This document shows positions 17,683-25,354 of a DNA stretch of 37,540 nt, piece by piece. Within the stretch, counting starts at the first letter, position 1. Every line of letters begins with the position of its first letter. The stretch comes from Planctomycetota bacterium (lineage in GTDB: Bacteria; Planctomycetota; Planctomycetia; Pirellulales; Pirellulaceae). Both the position numbers and the translations under genes were made by a program. The stretch spans positions 1 to 37,540 of the forward strand of contig JAPLNJ010000354.1 of the NCBI GenBank assembly GCA_026692885.1, in the 5' to 3' direction. Below the pieces are notes generated by a model. The model was not told the origin of the DNA, made no database searches, and saw only the letters and a program-made list of their open reading frames with translations.

Positions 17683-18594
17683 TCACTTCCTATCGCGTTC
17701 TTTCAGCCACTTGCTTTCGGCGAGCTCTTTCAGGCTCTTTCTCAGCGAGCCCTTGATGGACTTCAGTGCTCCACGCAACTTGTCCTCGGCCACATCCATC
17801 AGGTTCTCATCGGAAGCTTTCCGCGTGGGCGTCGCTCTTTCCGGCCGGCGCCCGCTGATCCGCAACAACAGCATCGTCGAATCGTCGTAACGAATCTGGT
17901 TGCCTTGTCGGAGCCCCAACAGCCACTGCTGCCAATCCTCCGGGGTGGTTTCCCAAAAGGCATCCCAGTCCAACGGGAAGCCGGCCTCCAACTGGCGCAG
18001 GGTCCAGGCACCGAGGGCGTCGGTGCATAGCACGAGCAGATCGCCCGGATTGCACGCGCTCTCCAGGGCTTCCAACGCCACGGTGTCGGTGCGTTTATGG
18101 ACGCTCCGCAAGACGTGCGGGTTGTTTTCGAAACTGGCACTGTCCAGAACGGGAAAGGTCTGCAGGACCTGCCCGCCACGGACGTGAAAGAGGCAGCAAT
18201 CGCCGATGGCATAGCACCGCAGTCGCAACGGCCGGGCAACCCCATCTTGCATTCCGCTGGAGGCCAACTCGACCCACAACAACGTGGAGGCGGCGCCCTC
18301 CAGCAACTTCGGCTTCTGGTGCCACGCCAAGGCACTCTCGTCAACCGCAGCGGCCCACGCCGCGCGGTGCTTGGTCAGCCACGCCTCCAGTCGCTCCGGG
18401 TCGCGCGTGTCCGGCGTTTCCTCCACCACCGCTTTGGCCAGCAGTCCGGCCCAGCGGCCCGAGAACAGAGTCGTCGATACACCGTCGCAGATCGCCGCCA
18501 ATCCGCGCGCGGCATCCACCTCGAAGGCATCTTCGTAGCGACCCGGATCCTGAACGTCTTTAGGCAGCCAATAGGCTCGATGTTCGAAAAACAT
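17683..18594 (-). CDS. PP2C-family Ser/Thr protein phosphatase
   Basis: 303 residues from ATG 18594; the frame could begin at TTG 18636. Neither start has a good ribosome site. The PP2C (PPM) metal-binding motifs are visible: YEDAFEVD (E21, D22), AAICDGVSTT (D37, G38), LLVLCTDALGAW (variant of the usual SDG), and YDDSTMLLLRI near residue 238 (usual DN/DD-x-T). These residues hold two divalent ions that hydrolyse phospho-Ser/Thr. The DALG in place of DG may alter the third metal site. The C-terminus ends in a Lys-rich helix (LKSIKGSLRKSLKELAESKW). It lies between the vWA and membrane-protein genes, and with the kinase two genes upstream completes a phosphorylation/dephosphorylation pair. Confidence 0.85.
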   Translation of the reverse strand: MFFEHRAYWLPKDVQDPGRYEDAFEVDAARGLAAICDGVSTTLFSGRWAGLLAKAVVEETPDTRDPERLEAWLTKHRAAWAAAVDESALAWHQKPKLLEGAASTLLWVELASSGMQDGVARPLRLRCYAIGDCCLFHVRGGQVLQTFPVLDSASFENNPHVLRSVHKRTDTVALEALESACNPGDLLVLCTDALGAWTLRQLEAGFPLDWDAFWETTPEDWQQWLLGLRQGNQIRYDDSTMLLLRISGRRPERATPTRKASDENLMDVAEDKLRGALKSIKGSLRKSLKELAESKWLKERDRK

Positions 18595-18682
18595 GAGGGG
18601 CAGTCGATTTCCATTTCGCGGAGGACGGGTTGCCAATCTGTGCTACAGGGTTAACTCGCGGTTCGTTCTTGTACGTAGGTAG

Positions 18683-18733
18683 GTCAGCCTTTCCAGGCTG
18701 ACGGTCCTTTCGCGTCAGACTGGAAAGTCTGAC
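18683..18733. repeat. Twin-hairpin palindromic element, copy 2
   Basis: Hairpin A (18683-18702) is GTCAGCCT-TTCC-AGGCTGAC and hairpin B (18714-18733) is GTCAGACT-GGAA-AGTCTGAC; both are perfect 8-bp stems with complementary loops. Eleven bases separate them. Compared with copy 1 (7069-7108), stem bases differ on both sides so that pairing is kept. It lies in the gap between the vWA and PP2C genes. Confidence 0.85.
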
Positions 18734-18753
18734 TGACTTGTGAGCGTCATACG

Positions 18754-19611
18754 CTACCGCAACTGCACGGCCGCCCGCGTGCCCATGTCCAGGAACTTGA
18801 CCAAGACCACCATGTCCGCATTGAAGGCCATGCCGCGGGCGCCGGGTTGCAACTGCAGGCCTTCTGCCAGCGCGCTGCGATAGAACATATCCGGCAAGAC
18901 ACTGGACATATTGAACAGCACGCGCGCCAACACGTCGGGCAGCCCATCCGGAGTCGACGGAAACGCCACCTGCTGCGCTTGCATCATGGACAAGTGACAG
19001 TTGAACAACAGCACGTTCCCGTCCTTGGTGGCCAAGTTCTTGATGGCGTCCGCGTACGGGATCGGATCGCCGTCCTGGGACTCGCCGTCCGAGATGTGAA
19101 TCACGATCGGCGGGAAACTGTCGGGATGCTGCTGGATCCACTGGCTGAGGATCTGGTACGCCTGATACAGGACGTGGCACATAGGCGTGCTGCCTTCCGC
19201 CACGGGGTCGATCCAGATGGGGCTTTCCGAAGGAAACTCGATCCACTGTCCTGTATCCTCGTCCTGAATCCGCTGCACAACGGTGTCGATCCGCGCCGGA
19301 TGGTTGCCGACGTCGGTGATCGACACCAGCGGCTGGCCGGCCAACGGGCCGACCAGGGCCGGTTGGATGATGGGGTTGGCTTGCTGGTCGGTCCGATAGC
19401 CGATCAAGCCCACGTCCATGTAATCGCGAATGCCTTCGTCGCCCGAGGCGCGGATGGACATGTTGTACAGCCAGCCGTTGACGGCCTTGGCCAACTCGTC
19501 GCACTTGCGGTACGCCGTCCCGCCGAGTGTCTCGACCATCGAGTACGACTGGTCCAGCAGGAACAGGATACAGGCTTTGTGATCGCGGCTGATTTCACGT
19601 TGGTAGGGCAA
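18754..19611 (-). CDS. von Willebrand A domain protein (TerY-like)
   Basis: 285 residues, almost all one vWA domain. The MIDAS motif DxSxS is present as LLDQSYSM (D20, S22, S24), with a later Thr/Asp position in EGSTPMCHVLYQA and IVIHISDGESQDGDP. Such domains bind a metal ion and a protein ligand. No signal peptide or membrane segment is visible, so the protein is probably cytosolic. The start is a TTG at 19611, supported by AAGGG 7 bases upstream; the only nearby ATG is out of frame or would cut the MIDAS motif. It lies between the kinase and phosphatase genes, the arrangement known from vWA/PP2C/kinase (TerY-P) triads and the E. coli yegIKL cluster. Confidence 0.85.
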   Translation of the reverse strand: MPYQREISRDHKACILFLLDQSYSMVETLGGTAYRKCDELAKAVNGWLYNMSIRASGDEGIRDYMDVGLIGYRTDQQANPIIQPALVGPLAGQPLVSITDVGNHPARIDTVVQRIQDEDTGQWIEFPSESPIWIDPVAEGSTPMCHVLYQAYQILSQWIQQHPDSFPPIVIHISDGESQDGDPIPYADAIKNLATKDGNVLLFNCHLSMMQAQQVAFPSTPDGLPDVLARVLFNMSSVLPDMFYRSALAEGLQLQPGARGMAFNADMVVLVKFLDMGTRAAVQLR

Positions 19612-19731
19612 GGCAGTACCCTTTTTTGTTAGTTGTCATCGGCTGTGAAAATTACGTGCCGTCTTCTAGGGTTCTACGTGAGGCCGTTGGCAGCGGTGAT
19701 TATCGGCGGAACAGCCTCCTTCGGCAAGACG

Positions 19732-22701
19732 TTACTTCTTCTTCTCGGCCTCCGTGGCTTTCTTCTCGGCTTTCTTCTCGGCGTTCGTCGTCGGCGGTTC
19801 CTCGGCGGCCTTGCCTGACTCCTGTCGCTGGGCTCCGGACTGCTGCCCCACGTCTACCGCTGGCTCAGGCGACGCCTCGGGCGGAAGTTCACCCTCCGTC
19901 GCCTGGGTCTTCTTCTCGCCCCGCCAGCCACGGAACAGGCCCCACTTTCGCTGCGGTTGCGGCGGTTGCTTAACCAGCGGTTGAAGCTGACCGACTTCCA
20001 GCGGTTCGCTGAAGAAAATCTGGTATCCCAAGTCGACCACGGCCCACACGATCACGTAGCTGCCTTCCCACTCTGGCTGCAACACCACCTGCAGACCGAC
20101 CGCCGGATTCCATTGCTCACGCGAGACAGTGACCGAGTATTCCGCCGACACGTCGTCGGGCGGGACTTGCGCCCGTGGGCGTTGCTTGCAGAAGACCAAG
20201 CGGCAGACGTTGCTGATCCGAGGCGGCGGCCAAGTCCAGACGATCGACACATTTGACTGCTCATCTCGCTGGATCGCAGTGGCCGGGTCCGCGGCCAAGC
20301 CGATCCGATTCAACGGCAGGATTTCCGCCTCCAACCACTGGCCGACCAGCGGCTGGTGATGCCGGGACTGCCGACAGATGTCGGCCAATGTCGCCGCATC
20401 GAACAGCTCGGCGAAGTCCGCGCGACGGTTCTCGCGGAGGACATTGATCAGGGCTTGTCGCTTGGCTAGCGCCACCTGCTGAATCTGGGTTCGCGCCGCT
20501 TGCACTGCCTGAGCGAGTTTCGGCGGCAAATCGATGCCTTGCAACTCGGGCGCGCCGAGCAACCGTTCGGCTTCCTGCAGCTGACCGGACTCCAGGGCCT
20601 GCTCGATCTGCTTGACCGCCTCCGCAGCCGTCTGGAAGCGCTGATAGAACGGGCGCCAGGGTTCAGCCTCGTGGCAATTTCCCAGCACCGCATCGTCCCA
20701 AGTCTCCAGGACGCGGTGCTGTTTCTCGGCCTCGGGGGCGTCCTCCGGGATCGCCATCAAGGCTTGGATTAGCGGCAGCCGTTTCTTGGCCAACTCCACC
20801 CGCGTGTGCAACTCCGCCGACGCGAGGCCCTGCCCCCGCACGTGCCCCAGTTTCCGCCAAGCTTGGAGCACGATGGCTTCCAAGCACGGCTCCTGTAACG
20901 CATTGACGAACTCGCGGTAGACGTAAATCCGTTGACGGGCCTGCTGCGAGCGACGGGCCAAGCCTTCGTGGTACGAATTGGGCAGGTGCCGCATCACGTT
21001 GGCAATGAACGTTTCGCTCTCGATTGTCCCTGTCTTCTCCACCTCGCGGACCCGCTTGATAATTTGAATGCGTTTATTGACCGCCTGGTACTGCTTGTAC
21101 ATGGGCGAGGCCGGGTCCAAGCCTTGCGCTACATCGGGTGGAACGGCAGCCAGCACTTGTCTGTCGAACGCCAGGGTGGCCACCTGCGGCGATTGGAGCA
21201 GCAGTTCCTGCAGCTTTAATAGGCTCTGCCGCCGTGCCAAGCGTTGCTGGACCGCTGGGCGGAAGAGCTCCGCCGTGGGATGTCCCCCGAGCCGCTCCAC
21301 GTAGTCCCACGCTTCCTGCAAGGCACGGTCGTCCACCTGAGACGCGGCCAGCAGTTCGCGCATGCGATCGACCGTCAGCAATTTCTGGACTTCCTGCTCG
21401 TAGACCCGAGCGCTGGCTCGGCCCGTCAACAACTGCTGATACGTCAACCAGGTACTCTTGAGCTTGTCCCAGGCCTGCAGTTGCCTGGCCGAGGCCAATA
21501 CCCGCAGCACCGGCCGCACCTCGGCGGACTGTCGCGCCGGCTCCAGCAGATGCGCCGCCGCCGGATAGTCTTGCAACAGCCCGGTGGCGTATAACTGTTC
21601 GAGGCGTTCCTCGTTCCCCTCAGTCCAGGCTTCTTCCGCGGCGTGTCGGCAAGTCACCCGCTTCCGCGCCTCCTGGACGTAGGGCTGCAGCTCCGACGCG
21701 ATCTGCTCGCCGGGCCCCAGACGGTCCACCAATTGGACCACCTTGTCCCACTCGTGCGCACTGATCAGACTCTCCACGGACTGGCACCACAGGAGCACCT
21801 CGTCCACGGGCGGGAGATCGTGCAGTTTGTACTTGACGAGTTCGAACAAGTAATGGGCCAAGTCGCGGACCTGCTCGTCCGGCGACCGCAACAAATCGTG
21901 GTAGAGCGGCGACGCGTCCGGCTTGTCGAAGTCCGACTGTCGAAACAGAATCTTGTCGTAGCCCGGCTGGTCGACGTAAGTCGTCCACAGCTGTGGCGCG
22001 GCCGCCAACGCGCGCAGGGCCACATAGATTACCAACGCCGAGAAGTTGTCCAACCCCAGGAACATTGTCGTGTCCATGTTCCGGGCCGGATGCTGGTAGG
22101 GCACCATGCCAATTTCCAGATTCCGTTTGCCGACCAGCGACGGCACGCACATGCAGTCGTAGTCCACGAGCTTGAAATGACCCTCCGGAGAAACCATCAC
22201 GTTGCCGTGCTGCAGATCACCGTGCATGATGCTGTGGTGCGCCAACTCGCGGACTACGTGCAGCCACACCTCGGCGCCGATTTTCAGGGCCTCCGCGTAA
22301 CCCTCGCGACACCGATCGCGGATCCATTCGAGCAACGTGATGCCGGGCACCCACTCCATAGTCAGCAGCGGGTAGAGCTTGCCGTCGCCCGCCGAGCGCA
22401 GCCCGCGCTCGTCGTACTCAAATTTGACGATGCTGGACAGCGTCCGCTGTTCCAGATACTCACTGATCGTACGGTAGTGCTCGATTCGCTCGTCCTGGCG
22501 GCGGTTAAAAATGCGGATTGCGAACTCGCTGCCATCCGGACGATAACCGCGATAGACCGTGGCGAAATTGCCACTGCGGGGTTTGGGCTGCCCCAACTGA
22601 TTCATCTCGACCGAGCACGTCTTCAGCTCCGGCGCGCGAAACGCAACCTGCGGATTCTGCAGCATGCGGGCGAAATCGGAAATCAGCGGCCAAGAGGACA
22701 T
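19732..22701 (-). CDS. Divergent protein kinase with long helical C-terminus
   Basis: 989 residues. The N-terminal kinase fold (about 35-300) has a loop GNFATVYRG, a beta-3 strand FAIRIFNRR, the catalytic loop MHGDLQHGNVMV (D162, N167) and a metal loop LVDYDCM (residues 180-182) where most kinases have DFG. The usual beta-3 lysine appears replaced by Arg63. HGD instead of HRD is common in atypical kinases. About residues 300-850 are long helices, perhaps coiled coil; then a beta-rich part (AEYSVTVSREQWNP..., GSYVIVWAVVDLGYQIFFS) resembling fibronectin/Ig folds, and a Lys/Glu-rich tail ending KKATEAEKKK. It is the first gene of the cluster and follows a large inverted repeat. Kinase activity is likely but unproven given the Arg substitution. 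No ribosome site is evident before ATG 22701. Confidence 0.85.
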   Translation of the reverse strand: MSSWPLISDFARMLQNPQVAFRAPELKTCSVEMNQLGQPKPRSGNFATVYRGYRPDGSEFAIRIFNRRQDERIEHYRTISEYLEQRTLSSIVKFEYDERGLRSAGDGKLYPLLTMEWVPGITLLEWIRDRCREGYAEALKIGAEVWLHVVRELAHHSIMHGDLQHGNVMVSPEGHFKLVDYDCMCVPSLVGKRNLEIGMVPYQHPARNMDTTMFLGLDNFSALVIYVALRALAAAPQLWTTYVDQPGYDKILFRQSDFDKPDASPLYHDLLRSPDEQVRDLAHYLFELVKYKLHDLPPVDEVLLWCQSVESLISAHEWDKVVQLVDRLGPGEQIASELQPYVQEARKRVTCRHAAEEAWTEGNEERLEQLYATGLLQDYPAAAHLLEPARQSAEVRPVLRVLASARQLQAWDKLKSTWLTYQQLLTGRASARVYEQEVQKLLTVDRMRELLAASQVDDRALQEAWDYVERLGGHPTAELFRPAVQQRLARRQSLLKLQELLLQSPQVATLAFDRQVLAAVPPDVAQGLDPASPMYKQYQAVNKRIQIIKRVREVEKTGTIESETFIANVMRHLPNSYHEGLARRSQQARQRIYVYREFVNALQEPCLEAIVLQAWRKLGHVRGQGLASAELHTRVELAKKRLPLIQALMAIPEDAPEAEKQHRVLETWDDAVLGNCHEAEPWRPFYQRFQTAAEAVKQIEQALESGQLQEAERLLGAPELQGIDLPPKLAQAVQAARTQIQQVALAKRQALINVLRENRRADFAELFDAATLADICRQSRHHQPLVGQWLEAEILPLNRIGLAADPATAIQRDEQSNVSIVWTWPPPRISNVCRLVFCKQRPRAQVPPDDVSAEYSVTVSREQWNPAVGLQVVLQPEWEGSYVIVWAVVDLGYQIFFSEPLEVGQLQPLVKQPPQPQRKWGLFRGWRGEKKTQATEGELPPEASPEPAVDVGQQSGAQRQESGKAAEEPPTTNAEKKAEKKATEAEKKK

Positions 22702-23025
22702 CGGGCGAGCAAGGCCTTAATCGGAACTTTGCGCAAAACGCTAGCAGCGGATCACCGTAATCGCGAAGCGTCATCGAAGAAACGCCGCTCTTCCTCGCTG
22801 ACGCTTCGGGTTACGTTGCGTAACGTTCCGATCAAGGCCGGCGAGCAAGGTGGCAGTTAGACTCCGGTGGCTGAATCGCGCGAAACCACCTGGGCACCAT
22901 ATCACGATCGGACGAGCTCGCCAAGCGGCCCTAGCCAGGAATCGGGCCGGCCCCGTCGTAATGTTTCCGACTGCCGCGCCGGGGCCACCTGCTCCAGACG
23001 CAATCCCGGACGACGCGGAAACCCT
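22702..23025. other. Gap upstream of the kinase cluster
   Basis: This 324-base gap separates fabF from the kinase; both genes read on the minus strand. Its half nearest the kinase is occupied by the nested inverted repeat (22707-22853). In the rest (22854-23025) I see no gene, no clear terminator after fabF, and no confident sigma-70 promoter for the cluster. Confidence 0.6.
22707..22853. repeat. Nested inverted repeat in the leader of the kinase cluster
   Basis: An outer pair (GGCCTTAATCGGAAC at 22715-22729 against GTTCCGATCAAGGCC at 22825-22839, one mismatch) encloses an inner stem (about 22756-22772 against 22799-22815, sharing GAAGCGTCA / TGACGCTTC). Part of the outer arm recurs at 24522-24545 upstream of another gene. 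The element lies between fabF and the kinase gene, where the cluster promoter is expected. Confidence 0.75.
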
Positions 23026-24309
23026 TTACGCGGTGTATCGCGAAATCACCAGCGTCACGTTCTGGCCGCCGAAACCGAAGCTGTTCTTGACTACGTGCCG
23101 ACAACTGACTTCGCGCGCCACATTGGGCACGTAGTCCAGATCGCAGTCTGGATCCGGCGTCTGGTAGTTGATCGTGGGTGGCACCACACCGTGACGAATG
23201 GCCATCAGACTCACCAGCGCCTCCAACGCCCCACAGGCTGTGGTCAGGTGTCCGGTCATGCTCTTAGTGCTGGAGATCGGGATCCGGTACGCCCGCTCGC
23301 CGAACGCATTCTTGATGGCCAGCGTTTCCACCCTGTCGTTGATCACCGTGCCGGATCCATGGGCGTTGATGTAGTCGATGTCAGCCGTCGTCAATTCAGC
23401 ATCCTGCAAGGCCAGCCGAATACTCTGTGCTGTGGCGCGCGCTTCCGGATCCAGGTCGGTGATGCGATAGGCGTCATGGGTGCAGCCCCAGCCGCTCAAC
23501 TCGCCCCAGATTTCCGCCCCCCGGTGGCGGGCATGCTCCAGTTCCTCCAGCACCAGCACCGCAGCGCCCTCGCCGACCACGAATCCGTCGCGGTCGCGAT
23601 CAAACGGACGAGCCGCCCGAGCCGGCTCCTCGTTGCGCGTACTCAACGTCGACAGGCGATGAAATCCCGTGATGCCGAACGGGTGAATCATGCTGTGCGC
23701 GCCACCGGTCAACATCACGTCGGCTTCGTCTCGGCGGATCGCTTCGGTCGCTTCGCTGATGGCTTTTGTGCTGGAAACGCAAGCGGCCGTGAAATTGGCG
23801 TTGGGCCCCCACGCTCCGATCAGCCCCGCCACGTAGCCAGCCGCAGAGCCTGGCTCTAACAACAAATCCTCGTCCACCGGACAGCCCCGGCGCGCCTCGT
23901 CGACAAACCTGCCCATCTGAAACTGCTCACCCGCCACGGCTGCGGCGGTAGCTCGACAGGCAGGGACGAAGTCGGGAAAAATCTCACCGCAACCGAAGTA
24001 CACGCCCATCCGCAACGGCTCGATTCTCGCGCCGGGCAGTCCCGCGGACCGTGCCGCTTTCAACGCCGCCGCGACCGCAAACTGCGTCTGCCGCGGATGA
24101 TGCCGCCAGCGTTCCGGGTCCTCTCCGACCTCTCTCAGGTCCCAGTCGCGGACCTCCGCCGCAATCCGAACAGGAAATCCCGACGGGTCAAAAATCGTAA
24201 TCGGCCCGACTCCGGATTCGCCACAGACGAGACGCTGCCACACGACATCCACGTCCGACCCCAATGGCGTAACACATCCAGCTCCAGTCACTACGACGCG
24301 CCGCTTCAT
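23026..24309 (-). CDS. fabF: 3-oxoacyl-ACP synthase II (FabF-type ketosynthase)
   Basis: 427 residues, close to the usual 410-425. Ketosynthases of this type condense malonyl-ACP with acyl-ACP in fatty acid elongation, in the cytosol. The catalytic triad is intact: Cys177 in AACVSST, His317 in NAHGSGT and His354 in STKSMTGHL, with Lys349. The C-terminal NSFGFGGQN glycine loop is also present. The N-terminus RRVVVTGAGCVTPLG is typical. ATG 24309 follows a GAGG site 9 bases upstream. No acyl-carrier protein or other fab gene lies next to it, so a specialised role (for example in a polyketide-like or long-chain lipid pathway) is possible; the sequence alone fits FabF. It reads in the same direction as the kinase cluster, 324 bases upstream of it. 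Confidence 0.88.
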   Translation of the reverse strand: MKRRVVVTGAGCVTPLGSDVDVVWQRLVCGESGVGPITIFDPSGFPVRIAAEVRDWDLREVGEDPERWRHHPRQTQFAVAAALKAARSAGLPGARIEPLRMGVYFGCGEIFPDFVPACRATAAAVAGEQFQMGRFVDEARRGCPVDEDLLLEPGSAAGYVAGLIGAWGPNANFTAACVSSTKAISEATEAIRRDEADVMLTGGAHSMIHPFGITGFHRLSTLSTRNEEPARAARPFDRDRDGFVVGEGAAVLVLEELEHARHRGAEIWGELSGWGCTHDAYRITDLDPEARATAQSIRLALQDAELTTADIDYINAHGSGTVINDRVETLAIKNAFGERAYRIPISSTKSMTGHLTTACGALEALVSLMAIRHGVVPPTINYQTPDPDCDLDYVPNVAREVSCRHVVKNSFGFGGQNVTLVISRYTA

Positions 24310-24506
24310 AAGCCAGCCTCAACCTTGCTCTTGCCCCAGAGTTCGCGCCTTTCTGTCCGTCGTCGCACGAAGATCAACGTGAAGTGTAGTTCCCATCTAC
24401 TTAGTACAAGCTACGCATTCCGCAAAGTTGCCCCAAATATCCACGCCTCCCTGGCTTTCCAATGGACGCAAACTACTAAGTGAATGGCGGCTGGGGCGGA
24501 ACGCAG

Positions 24507-24556
24507 CGGTGCCCCAGGGCCCTGATCGGAACGTTACGATCAAGGCGGTGCCCCAG
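24507..24556. repeat. Palindromic repeat related to the kinase-leader element
   Basis: Direct repeats of CGGTGCCCCAG (24507-24517 and 24546-24556) flank an imperfect hairpin with TGATCG paired to CGATCA. The core (TGATCGGAACGTTACG) recurs in reverse orientation at about 22815-22835. This indicates a dispersed repeat family. Confidence 0.65.
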
Positions 24557-24591
24557 AAATCGTGGACTGGCCAGGGTCATTTGTCGGTTTG

Positions 24592-24597
24592 TATAAT
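24592..24597 (+). promoter_or_regulatory. Consensus -10 box abutting a start codon
   Basis: TATAAT ends 7 bases before ATG 24605, so transcription from it would start at or next to the start codon. No good -35 box is found at 16-18 bases. A leaderless mRNA is suggested. Confidence 0.5.
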
Positions 24598-24604
24598 CCT
24601 GGCC

Positions 24605-25339
24605 ATGACACCAGAACCATCGTCCCAAGCCGCTACCGAGAGATACCGCAAGTACCTGTTGCGGGCGGGTTTGGCGGTCTTGGGGGTCGGTTTCCTGATC
24701 GCCTTGGCGGCCGCGGCGATCCTGGGGCGGGAGATCGCGGCGTTGGAACCGACCGCGACAGCAGTTCACCGGGCAGGCCTGCTGGTCATGCTGGCCGGAT
24801 TCTTCCTGGTGCTGGGAAGTTCTCGGATTCCACAGCTGCTAACCCGGAGCGAGGGACCCGGCAGAGGCGGCGTTGCGAGGGTCGCAGAGGGTCCTGGGGT
24901 GCGTGGGTCCTACAGCCTGGAAGTGCTCTTGGTCGGATGTCTCGTGACGGGAGTAGTGCTGATGTTCATCTTGCTGCGGACTTTGGGTGCTTGGCTGACG
25001 ATCGCGATGGCGATCGTGGTCCCCGCCATCCTCACCGTGTTGATCGTGTACACGAAAGGCTGGCGCCGCGCGTTCTGCATCGGCGCGATCTTCCCTGCCG
25101 GAACCGTGCTGCTGTTCGCGATCTTCTTTACGCTGACGGAGTTCCAGTCGTTGATGGAGTTCGGATATGTGTACTTGTCGCTGTATGGAGCCGCCCGTCC
25201 AAACGCCATCTTCGCCTTCCAGATTTGCGTCGTGGGCGGGTGGTTCCTGATGTTTGTGTCCGGGACGATTGCGTCGGTGCTTTTCTCGATTTTGTGTGCC
25301 CGCAACGGCGAACCGCGCCCTGGCGAACGGCGGGCGTAA
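24605..25339 (+). CDS. Polytopic membrane protein of unknown function
   Basis: 244 residues with about six hydrophobic helices: AGLAVLGVGFLIALAAAAIL, AGLLVMLAGFFLVLG, VLLVGCLVTGVVLMFILL, WLTIAMAIVVPAILTVLIVY, GAIFPAGTVLLFAIFF and FQICVVGGWFLMFVSGTIAS. A soluble loop follows the second helix. I recognise no family. ATG 24605 is chosen because it starts a normal N-terminus (MTPEPSSQAATERYRKYLL) directly before the first helix; the frame remains open further upstream, but that part crosses a repeat and the -10 box. Its stop is 15 bases from the convergent FHA gene. Confidence 0.75.
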   Translation: MTPEPSSQAATERYRKYLLRAGLAVLGVGFLIALAAAAILGREIAALEPTATAVHRAGLLVMLAGFFLVLGSSRIPQLLTRSEGPGRGGVARVAEGPGVRGSYSLEVLLVGCLVTGVVLMFILLRTLGAWLTIAMAIVVPAILTVLIVYTKGWRRAFCIGAIFPAGTVLLFAIFFTLTEFQSLMEFGYVYLSLYGAARPNAIFAFQICVVGGWFLMFVSGTIASVLFSILCARNGEPRPGERRA

Positions 25340-25354
25340 GGCAAGCGGACGCCC

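Noticed and set aside
18375..18614. 79-codon minus-strand frame starting MEIDCPSCFSNIEPIG, zinc-ribbon-like
   Set aside because: It overlaps the PP2C gene out of frame and continues with no domain-like sequence; the PP2C metal motifs are in the other frame. The CPSC is probably chance.
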